Shown piece by piece: positions 43,760 to 49,713 of a stretch of 49,761 bases of DNA. Position numbers and translations under genes: made by a program. The DNA is taken from the NCBI GenBank assembly GCA_002317295.1, contig DCIY01000016.1:1-49761 (forward strand). The letters run 5' to 3'. This DNA is from Bacteroidales bacterium UBA1714 (lineage in GTDB: Bacteria > Bacteroidota > Bacteroidia > Bacteroidales > Paludibacteraceae). Each line of letters begins with the position of its first letter. The stretch's first letter is position 1. The notes under the pieces were generated by a model that worked only from the letters and a program-made list of their open reading frames with translations, was not told the origin of the DNA and did no database searches.

Positions 43760-44566
43760 ATGAAACGGATACTGAATACATGGATACTAACCTTTTTTAG
43801 CGTTCTCCTATGTTGGGGAAATGTGAAAGCCCCCGAAGTGTATATTCCCCATAGCACATCTACCACCAAAGAATACAAAGCCAAAGAATGGTTTAGGTGG
43901 GAGTATATTGCTTCATGTATCAAATATATTATAGAAATAGATACTGTGGCAACATTTACTTCCGATGCCAAAGCAACATACACCTACTCAAATCCAAGCA
44001 AGTGCAGCACGACATATTTTGAAAAAGAAATAGGAAATCTATATCTGGGTTGCTTCAACTTTTGGCATGTAAAAGCCGTCTATAAGAACGACACTTCGGC
44101 CTGGTCGAATACCCATCAGTTCTTTACCTTAGGTAAAGCGGTTGCCACATCGCCCAATAGAGCGACAGATGTTGAGATACCCGTGACACTGAAATGGGAA
44201 TACCAATATGGATTCCCATGGTCCATCATCGAAGTGGACACAACAACGAGTTTTCTTAATCCTGTTTTTCACAGCGACCGTGAAACACCTAATTCAACAT
44301 GGGCAAACCAAAAAGTATCCACACTGACAGAAGGTACCACATACTATTGGCGCATGAGGAATTATCACCAGAAAGACACCACCGAATGGTCGGATGTATT
44401 GAGTTTTACCACGAGATCACCTGAACCCACCTCGTTGAACGAAAACGTAAACGTAAACGCAAACCAGGTGAGGAAAATATTGATTAACGGACATTTATAT
44501 ATCATCATAGATGATAAACGATATGATGCAACCGGACTATTGGCTATAAAAAAGCAAAAACTATGA
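43760..44566 (+). CDS. Smaller Fn3-like repeat protein with shared C-terminal tail
   Basis: A 268-aa paralogue of the 754-aa protein. It has a signal peptide (KRILNTWILTFFSVLLCW), then two repeats (EIDTVATFTSD ... KEIGNLYL ... WSNTHQFFTL and EVDTTTSFLNP ... YYWRMRNYHQKDTTEWSDV ... SFTT), the Asn-Val linker and the tail NGHLYIIIDDKRYDATGLLA. Its first repeat most resembles repeat 2 of the larger protein (both have KEIGNLYL). The ATG at 43760 starts the signal peptide. It is the last intact gene of the co-directional run. Confidence 0.8.
   Translation: MKRILNTWILTFFSVLLCWGNVKAPEVYIPHSTSTTKEYKAKEWFRWEYIASCIKYIIEIDTVATFTSDAKATYTYSNPSKCSTTYFEKEIGNLYLGCFNFWHVKAVYKNDTSAWSNTHQFFTLGKAVATSPNRATDVEIPVTLKWEYQYGFPWSIIEVDTTTSFLNPVFHSDRETPNSTWANQKVSTLTEGTTYYWRMRNYHQKDTTEWSDVLSFTTRSPEPTSLNENVNVNANQVRKILINGHLYIIIDDKRYDATGLLAIKKQKL
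44438..44464. repeat. Hexanucleotide microsatellite in the smaller Fn3-like gene
   Basis: AACGAA, AACGTA twice and AACGCA encode the Asn-rich linker. It sits at the same distance from the stop (129 nt) as the array at 42812, and the rest of those 129 nt are nearly the same in both genes (about 16 differences by eye). Confidence 0.75.
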
Positions 44567-44957
44567 GCAGAGAGGCTATTTTATCAAACCAACGAGATCT
44601 GACTTCATTCCGATTTGGGGACTGTAATATCCGTTTTCGCACACCTTCGATTCTAAAAAATATACTGCAATCAAGGAGTGGGATCATGGCTATTTGGTTG
44701 TTATGGCCGATTACGAGGGTATTGGCGAGACAGAGGAATACATTGACATGGTGCCCATTCTCAAAAATCTCTACCTCAAGGTGGTCTCTTTTGTCGTTTT
44801 TTGGGTGAAGTTTTTGATCTGTTTTGTATAACACTTGCGGATTGGCCGTTTTTTCCTATAGCATGTCCGAAAAAAAGTAATTTTGCACGAAATCCGCAAC
44901 CTTATGTGAGTCTGAATGTTAGTGGCAACGGATTGGGATTGGCTTATAATTTCTGAA
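44563..44957 (+). pseudogene. Degenerate coding sequence
   Basis: A start ATG overlaps the preceding stop (ATGA) and reads MSREAILSNQRDLTSFRFGD, but coding-like sequence then moves between frames. One frame (44628-44831) reads SKKYTAIKEWDHGYLVVMAD and EEYIDMVPILKNLYL. Another (44747-44957) ends NPQPYVSLNVSGNGLGLAYN followed by Phe, like a beta-barrel's last strand. No single frame spans the region. It looks like one or two decayed genes, and the exact families were not recognised. The 44958-45038 part holds the MerR promoter. Confidence 0.4.
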
Positions 44958-44983
44958 ATATGACAACCCGTCCCTTGGGTCAT

Positions 44984-45015
44984 CTTGCAGGAATGGTAAA
45001 AAAGCAGTATCTTTG
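44984..45015 (+). promoter_or_regulatory. Probable promoter of the MerR-type gene
   Basis: CTTG (44984-44987, one mismatch), 20-bp spacer, TATCTTTG (45008-45015), with AAAAAAGCAG just before the -7 box, as in other promoters here. It ends 23 nt before the ATG. Confidence 0.65.
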
Positions 45016-45038
45016 CATCGTTTTTCGAAAAACAACGT

Positions 45039-45863
45039 ATGAATCAACTCAAATTACAAATTGGAGAGTTCTCACATCTATGCGGTGTGACGGTCAAGAC
45101 CCTGAGGCATTACGAAAAAATCGGTTTATTGGTGCCCGATAAGGTGGCACGCTATTCCGGCTATCGTTACTACTCGGTTGGACAAATGCAAAAGATGGCT
45201 ACTATTCGCCAACTCAAATCACTCGGATTCTCACTTGATGAAATTTTAGACCTTTATCGGCAGGATGCCCATTATCCCAACCAGAAGTTATTGACGGAAA
45301 AGTTAGTACAAACCGAGCAACAAATCGCAAACTTACAATCCCGCCGTACACAATTAAAAGCAATGTTAGACTCTCGCAATCAACATGACAAAATGGAAAA
45401 AATTTCAATTCAAAGTCTGCCAGCATGTATGGTAGCAAGTTACAAAGGTACAATCGATAATTATGGTGCATTGGGTTATTTGTGCTGCGAAGTAATCGCT
45501 CCCGAGATGCAACGTTTAGGCTGTGAATGCCCCGAACCAGGCTACTGTTTCACTCGTGAACTCAACAAAGAGTACACTCCCGAGCATATCGATATTGAGT
45601 ACTGCGAACGGGTAACAGAGGCTAAACTAAACTCGGATCTGATTCACTTCTATCAATTGGAGGCTGTAGAAACAGCCGTTTGCTACAAGCACTACGGCCC
45701 CTATGAGAATCTCTACAATAGTTATTGTGAACTATTTGCTTATGCCGAACAAGAAGGTTATCAGATTTTGGAGGCTCCGCGAGCCGTCTATGTAGATGGT
45801 ATTTGGAATCAGGCAGATCCTGCTAAATGGTTGACCATTATTCAACTACCTGTAAAAAAATAA
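45039..45863 (+). CDS. MerR-family regulator with GyrI-like effector domain
   Basis: A 274-aa regulator of the BmrR/GyrI-like type. The N-terminal winged helix is clear (LQIGEFSHLCGVTVKTLRHY, KIGLLVPDKVARYSGYRYYS, LDEILDLYR), a coiled-coil linker follows (about 75-115), and residues about 120-274 match the GyrI-like small-molecule binding fold (SIQSLPACMVASYKGTIDNY). Such regulators sense drugs or other hydrophobic compounds and activate efflux or detoxification genes. The nearest candidate target is the small membrane protein gene 70 nt downstream. Confidence 0.9.
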   Translation: MNQLKLQIGEFSHLCGVTVKTLRHYEKIGLLVPDKVARYSGYRYYSVGQMQKMATIRQLKSLGFSLDEILDLYRQDAHYPNQKLLTEKLVQTEQQIANLQSRRTQLKAMLDSRNQHDKMEKISIQSLPACMVASYKGTIDNYGALGYLCCEVIAPEMQRLGCECPEPGYCFTRELNKEYTPEHIDIEYCERVTEAKLNSDLIHFYQLEAVETAVCYKHYGPYENLYNSYCELFAYAEQEGYQILEAPRAVYVDGIWNQADPAKWLTIIQLPVKK

Positions 45864-45933
45864 TAGTTATGACTAACAAACTCCTTTGTGACACTCTATT
45901 AATTACGCATCTCATCAGCCACCAAGAAACACC

Positions 45934-46386
45934 ATGAGTACGAAAGCTTATATGATACATCAAAAAACATATTCCACCCTTCTTAAGTTTTGGACACTAT
46001 TTATCGGTATAGGTGCTGTTTGGGGCGCTGTGATGATGTGGATTGATCCCACAGGACAATTGTGGGGCATGGATCCTTTGCTTCCTATCCTGCAAGCTAC
46101 AATGCCGATGCCAGAGATCTTCTTCCAAAACTTTGTCTTCTCTGGCTTTGTGCTGTTGGCAGTCAATGGTATTACACAATTGACAGCAGCATATTTGCTC
46201 TTTCGTCGCCATCATTGGGCAGAAATAGCTTCTGCTATTTGTGGCATCATTTTGATGCTTTGGATAATACTTGAATGGATTGTCTTCGATTTCAATGCCC
46301 TAAGCAATATCTACTTTGGTTTTGGACTCATAGAAATAATCACTGCAATATTGGCTTTAAAAAAGCAAAATACTTATAAAAAATAG
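45934..46386 (+). CDS. Small four-helix membrane protein, function unknown
   Basis: A 150-aa protein with four hydrophobic helices (about 17-36, 60-82, 93-112 and 116-140). It resembles no family I can name. Its position after the MerR/GyrI-like gene suggests it may be under that regulator. The start MSTKAYMIHQ is preferred; an internal Met at residue 7 would also keep all helices. The 3' side has an inverted repeat (46411-46442). Confidence 0.7.
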   Translation: MSTKAYMIHQKTYSTLLKFWTLFIGIGAVWGAVMMWIDPTGQLWGMDPLLPILQATMPMPEIFFQNFVFSGFVLLAVNGITQLTAAYLLFRRHHWAEIASAICGIILMLWIILEWIVFDFNALSNIYFGFGLIEIITAILALKKQNTYKK

Positions 46387-46410
46387 AATTTTATTTTGAT
46401 ATTCTAAATT

Positions 46411-46442
46411 ACTAGTGTCCCATTAAAATTTGGGACACTAGT
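46411..46442. repeat. Perfect 12-bp inverted repeat
   Basis: ACTAGTGTCCCA and TGGGACACTAGT are exact inverted copies separated by 8 bp (TTAAAATT). No T-run follows in either direction, so it is not a classic terminator. It may be an operator of the downstream gene or a remnant of insertion-element ends. Confidence 0.75.
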
Positions 46443-46465
46443 GTAAAGATATAATCAAACAAACT

Positions 46466-47056
46466 ATGAATACTGACAACATGCATTTTTGTCAGTCATG
46501 CGGAATGCCGCTGACGGACGAGGTTCGCGGAACAAATGCGGACGGAACAAAAAGTGAAGATTATTGCATCTTCTGCTACAAAGATGGTGCTTTCACTGGT
46601 GATTTTACGATGGAACAAATGGCCGAGTATTGCTCCATGTTTGTGGATAAATACAATGAAAATACAGGTCAGCATCTCACCGCTTGCGAATACAAGCAAG
46701 TTCTTCTCCAATTTTACCCAACCCTTAAGCGTTGGCGTGAAGATGATAAGAGTCTCCCCCATGCCAATCATCCGATGAAGCAGATCTTTATCAATGAAGT
46801 CAATGCCCTTGGTATTTCCGAGTTACAGATAGATAATCTCTATGTTTTAACGGGCTCTTTTATCAACCAACCCTACACCATTGAGGGCAACAAGGTGCAA
46901 TTGCTGGACGATAATGCCACTTATTGGGGCACTCAAGTTCAAAAGAAAGACGGGCGTTGTTATGGCATCGCCTGCTCAGATAAGTATATCCTCGTTAGTG
47001 AATATGGTCCCGATGGCGTGGATGCGGAACTGATTATGCTAAAGAAGAGATCATGA
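46466..47056 (+). CDS. Zinc-ribbon domain protein with extra C-terminal domain
   Basis: A 196-aa protein. Residues about 1-85 form a putative zinc ribbon of the zinc_ribbon_2 type: MHFCQSCGMPL (first CxxC), YCIFCYKDGAF (second CxxC) and the following FTMEQMAEY helix. Residues about 110-196 are an additional domain (ISELQIDNLYVLTGSFINQP, VQKKDGRCYGIACSDKYILV) that I do not recognise. Zinc-ribbon proteins of this kind often sit with regulators and stress genes. The 3' end overlaps the convergent Fur-family gene by 6 nt. Its promoter was not recognised; the 12-bp inverted repeat lies 23 nt upstream. Confidence 0.82.
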   Translation: MNTDNMHFCQSCGMPLTDEVRGTNADGTKSEDYCIFCYKDGAFTGDFTMEQMAEYCSMFVDKYNENTGQHLTACEYKQVLLQFYPTLKRWREDDKSLPHANHPMKQIFINEVNALGISELQIDNLYVLTGSFINQPYTIEGNKVQLLDDNATYWGTQVQKKDGRCYGIACSDKYILVSEYGPDGVDAELIMLKKRS

Positions 47057-47449
47057 GTCTATGCATGTTGGGCAATATCCTTCCATAAAATAGTCTGTAT
47101 GGCAGGATTGAAAACCTTCTGGAAGGCGGAAAGAAGCTTTGCGGGTCAATTCTACATCATAAATAGCCCCACATTTGATACAACGGAAATGCGCATGCGG
47201 GTGCAATAGAATATCATATCGCGTTACGCCATCTTCTATCTGCAAGGCACGTAATGCGCCTTTGTCTGTCAGTACATTTAGGGTATTAAAAACGGTAGCC
47301 CGTGAGATGTCAGCACCAGCATCTGTCAGACCTTGATATACCTCAATGGCCGTAGGATGTGTATGATGCTCCATCAGATATTCTACCACCTGCAAACGCT
47401 CTTGCGTCCACTGAATATGATGCTGATTAAGATACTCTTTACTGGTCAT
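47051..47449 (-). CDS. Fur-family regulator (PerR-like)
   Basis: A 132-aa metalloregulator. The winged helix has TQERLQVVEYLMEH and ISRATVFNTLNVLTDKGAL. The metal part has LHPHAHFRCIKCGAIYDVE (His ligands and CxxC) and YCPTC (second CxxC of the structural zinc site). Family members repress genes through Fe, Mn or Zn; the short size and overall pattern favour PerR, a peroxide sensor, but Fur or Zur cannot be excluded. The ATG at 47449 fits the family; an upstream extension is rejected. Its promoter faces that of the QueD-like gene, so they may be co-regulated. Confidence 0.85.
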   Translation of the reverse strand: MTSKEYLNQHHIQWTQERLQVVEYLMEHHTHPTAIEVYQGLTDAGADISRATVFNTLNVLTDKGALRALQIEDGVTRYDILLHPHAHFRCIKCGAIYDVELTRKASFRLPEGFQSCHTDYFMEGYCPTCIDS

Positions 47450-47467
47450 TTTTATCAATTTTGGGTG

Positions 47468-47499
47468 CAAAATTACAAAAAAAATACCATATATGCAAA
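47468..47499 (-). promoter_or_regulatory. Promoter of the Fur-family gene
   Basis: Minus-strand TTTG, 20-bp spacer, TAATTTTG, with TTTGCATATATGG at the -33 side. The -33 box forms one arm of the inverted repeat ATATGCAAA / TTTGCATAT (47491-47523) shared with the divergent promoter. Confidence 0.8.
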
Positions 47500-47514
47500 A
47501 ATATTCAAGAAAAA

Positions 47515-47546
47515 TTTGCATATATAAGATATAAGTATTATTTTTG
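47515..47546 (+). promoter_or_regulatory. Promoter of the QueD-like gene
   Basis: TTTG (47515-47518), 20-bp spacer, TATTTTTG (47539-47546), again starting TTTGCATATAT. It gives a leader of about 60 nt that contains an 8-bp hairpin (47551-47571). Confidence 0.8.
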
Positions 47547-47550
47547 CATC

Positions 47551-47602
47551 GTTTTAGAATGAGTCTAAAACATAAAGTAATATAATGCTTAAAAATAAGG
47601 AG
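47551..47602 (+). promoter_or_regulatory. 5' leader hairpin and strong Shine-Dalgarno of the QueD-like gene
   Basis: The perfect stem GTTTTAGA / TCTAAAAC (47551-47558, 47564-47571) with a 5-nt loop opens the leader. AAGGAG (47597-47602) lies 7 nt before the ATG; such a strong Shine-Dalgarno is rare in this phylum and fixes the start. Confidence 0.65.
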
Positions 47603-47609
47603 TAAAACA

Positions 47610-48173
47610 ATGAGAAGTATCACAACATTCGATTTGCAGTATGCACATCGTTTTTATGGCTTCAAAGGTGAAGCACAGTACTTGCACGGCCACACCGGCG
47701 TGCTGACAATTGAAGTGGAAGACACCGTTAACGAAGGCGTTAATATGGTCTTCCCATGTAATGAAATACAGAAAACCGCTTGGGCTGTTCTCAAAAACTT
47801 CGACCATGCCCTCATCTTGCGCGAGGACGATCCTCTGCTACCTGCCGTTCTCGATGTATATGAGAAACAGGGCATTCGTAATGGACATCCTCAAAACACG
47901 ATGAAAGGTGCAGCATTCAAGACTGAACTTTGTACCGCTTATCCAGACTGCCGTCTTGTAGTCACCAAAGAGACCATGACTGTCGAAGGTATGATTAAGA
48001 TTGTCTACGACCTGTTGAAGGATAAACTCAATATTGCTAAGATTACTTTCACCAGTGGTGTCAATGCTGGGAGTATGGAGTTTGAAACTCGCAAACAAAT
48101 TGACCGCTGTCCGTTATGCGGTATTGCATTGGATGAAAATGGACGCTGTCCTAAATGTGGTTATAAGAAATAG
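47610..48173 (+). CDS. QueD/PTPS-like protein with C-terminal zinc ribbon, atypical active site
   Basis: A 187-aa protein of the 6-pyruvoyl-tetrahydropterin synthase/QueD fold. The metal-binding His of the fold are present (AHRFYG, about residue 12, and YLHGHTG, about 27 and 29). The catalytic Cys usually found 4 residues before HGH is replaced: the stretch is GEAQYLHGH. The pterin-binding Glu near the C-terminus of the fold is also not evident (TSGVNAGSMEF). A zinc ribbon (CPLCG, CPKCG) is added at the end. It is thus probably not a working carboxy-tetrahydropterin synthase. It is divergent from a PerR-like gene and followed by a terminator. Confidence 0.82.
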   Translation: MRSITTFDLQYAHRFYGFKGEAQYLHGHTGVLTIEVEDTVNEGVNMVFPCNEIQKTAWAVLKNFDHALILREDDPLLPAVLDVYEKQGIRNGHPQNTMKGAAFKTELCTAYPDCRLVVTKETMTVEGMIKIVYDLLKDKLNIAKITFTSGVNAGSMEFETRKQIDRCPLCGIALDENGRCPKCGYKK

Positions 48174-48193
48174 TCCAAGACTAATCGCAATGT

Positions 48194-48228
48194 ATGAGGT
48201 GTTACCTGTTGGTGGCACCTCATTTTTT
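48194..48228 (+). terminator. Terminator after the QueD-like gene
   Basis: An 8-bp stem, ATGAGGTG / CACCTCAT, with a 14-nt loop is followed by T residues. It ends the QueD-like transcript 20 nt after its stop. Confidence 0.85.
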
Positions 48229-48261
48229 AGCACATAATCGTAAGTGTTTAGTCTGAATATA

Positions 48262-48293
48262 TTTGCAAATATCAAAAAAAAGCAGTACCTTTG
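48262..48293 (+). promoter_or_regulatory. Promoter of the PNPOx-fold lipoprotein gene
   Basis: TTTG (48262-48265), 20-bp spacer, TACCTTTG (48286-48293), with AAAAAAGCAG before the -7 box. It ends 19 nt before the ATG at 48313 (13 nt before an alternative ATG at 48307). Confidence 0.82.
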
Positions 48294-48312
48294 TCCCCGA
48301 ATTTTAATGGAT

Positions 48313-48813
48313 ATGAAAAAATTATTATTAGCAATAGGTGTGATGCTGATAGCATGTGCGCCCAGTAAAAAAGAGGTCAATCCTATGAACTATCAAACTA
48401 CCAACCCTGAAGGCATGCAAGAGGTGTGTCAATTTGTGAAGGGCTGTGACTACTACATGCTCGCTACAGCCGATGGTGATCAACCCCGTGTGCGTCCGTT
48501 TGGAACGATACACATCTACGAAGGTAAACTGTACATCCAAACCGGTCATCGCAAGCGTACTGCGCAGCAACTGACTCAGAACGGCAAAGCGGAGATTTGC
48601 GCCATGAACAAAGAGGGCAACGCCTGGATTCGTGTATCGGGCACACTGGTGGAAGATCCACGTGTAGAAGCCAAGAAATCCATGCTGGACGACTATCCCG
48701 AATTGCGTGGCATGTACGATGAGAATGATGACAACACGGCGGTGTATTTCTTCACCGAGGGTGTAGCATGGATTAGTTCGTTTAGCACAGAAGATAAGGA
48801 GATAAGGTTCTAA
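48313..48813 (+). CDS. Lipoprotein with pyridoxamine 5'-phosphate oxidase-like fold
   Basis: A 166-aa protein. The N-terminus is a lipoprotein signal (KKLLLAIGVMLIACAPS, lipobox LIAC, Cys about 16). The mature part is the flavin-binding split-barrel type: QEVCQFVKGCDYYMLATADG, QPRVRPFGTIHIYEGKLYIQ and a TGHRKRTAQQLTQNGKAEIC segment. PNPOx-like proteins bind FMN, F420 or heme; being lipid-anchored is uncommon for the family. Start 48307 (two residues earlier) is also possible. The next gene starts 1 nt after its stop, so the last three genes form an operon. Confidence 0.85.
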   Translation: MKKLLLAIGVMLIACAPSKKEVNPMNYQTTNPEGMQEVCQFVKGCDYYMLATADGDQPRVRPFGTIHIYEGKLYIQTGHRKRTAQQLTQNGKAEICAMNKEGNAWIRVSGTLVEDPRVEAKKSMLDDYPELRGMYDENDDNTAVYFFTEGVAWISSFSTEDKEIRF

Positions 48814-48814
48814 C

Positions 48815-49288
48815 ATGGACATAGTACTCATTATATTGGGAGCCCTTTGCCTGCTGGCTGGCATCGTCGGATGTATTGTGCCTGCGCTGCCTGGTGTGCC
48901 ATTGGCATACGGGGGATTGTGGTTGCTGCATGCAACAGACAAAGTACAATTCTCTTGGCAGTTTCTGCTGATATGGGGAATAGTGGTTATCATTGTGCAA
49001 GTGCTGGACTATGTCGTACCCGCATGGGGCACAAAGAAATACGGTGGCTCAAAGGCTGGCGTGTGGGGCAGCACTATTGGTTTGATTGTGGGACTGTTCA
49101 TGGGACCATGGGGCATTATCCTTGGTCCATTCGTAGGAGCCTTCTTGGGTGAGTTGCTATCCGGCAAAGAGACCCGCGAGGCACTTCGTTCCGGTTGGGG
49201 TTCGTTTATCGGACTGCTGGCAGGCACCATCCTCAAGTTGATTTGCTGCGGGATGATGACGTATTACTTTATTGCGGAACTGGTATGA
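48815..49288 (+). CDS. DUF456-family membrane protein
   Basis: A 157-aa protein with four hydrophobic helices and many Gly residues (LCLLAGIVGCIVPALPGVPL, GSTIGLIVGLFMGPWGIILG, VGAFLGELLSG). This is the typical layout of DUF456, a membrane family of unknown function. It is co-directional with, and 1 nt after, the PNPOx-like gene, and overlaps the phosphatase gene by 4 nt (ATGA). Confidence 0.88.
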   Translation: MDIVLIILGALCLLAGIVGCIVPALPGVPLAYGGLWLLHATDKVQFSWQFLLIWGIVVIIVQVLDYVVPAWGTKKYGGSKAGVWGSTIGLIVGLFMGPWGIILGPFVGAFLGELLSGKETREALRSGWGSFIGLLAGTILKLICCGMMTYYFIAELV

Positions 49289-49713
49289 AGATACTTTTTG
49301 TCTGTCATGGAAACATATGCCGCTCGGTAATGGCCGAGATGATACTAAGGCAGATGGTGGAGGAAAAGGACATCCCCAATGTGGAGATTGCCTCGTGCGC
49401 CACTTCTACGGAGGAACTTGGTAATGATATATACCCGCCTGCCAAGCGTTGTCTGACTGCCCATAGAGTGCCATTTTTGCGGCATAGCGCACGACAAATA
49501 ACCCTCCATGACCTCAACTATTACGACGCTATCTACTGCATGGACCAATATAACCTACGCAATCTCACTCGTATGTTTGGCACATTGCCTGACAAGGTGC
49601 AGATGTTGCTCGATCGCGATGTCGCCGACCCTTGGTACACAGGTAACTTCGAGGCCACTTACAATGACCTCATAGAGGGTTGCGAGAAATTGATTGAACG
49701 CATTAAGCATTGA
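49285..49713 (+). CDS. Low molecular weight protein-tyrosine phosphatase
   Basis: A 142-aa LMWPTP. The catalytic P-loop is CHGNICRS (C about residue 7), and the general-acid loop is DVADPWYTG. The family dephosphorylates Tyr on proteins; in some bacteria it acts with BY-kinases on polysaccharide export, but no such kinase is nearby. The start overlaps the DUF456 stop. Arsenate reductases share the fold, but the DPWYTG acid loop favours phosphatase. About 50 nt remain to the window end; an ATG at 49741 may open the next gene. Confidence 0.92.
   Translation: MKILFVCHGNICRSVMAEMILRQMVEEKDIPNVEIASCATSTEELGNDIYPPAKRCLTAHRVPFLRHSARQITLHDLNYYDAIYCMDQYNLRNLTRMFGTLPDKVQMLLDRDVADPWYTGNFEATYNDLIEGCEKLIERIKH

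Noticed and set aside
44563..44808. 81-aa protein overlapping the Fn3-like stop
   Set aside because: Better coding-like signal is in two other frames of the same stretch; treated as degenerate sequence.
46411..46442. Insertion element
   Set aside because: No transposase gene and no target duplication were seen; only the inverted repeat is listed.
47547..47609. preQ1 riboswitch before the QueD-like gene
   Set aside because: A hairpin with an A-rich tail is present, but the conserved preQ1-I loop and tail bases are not; the protein itself is unlikely to be a working QueD.
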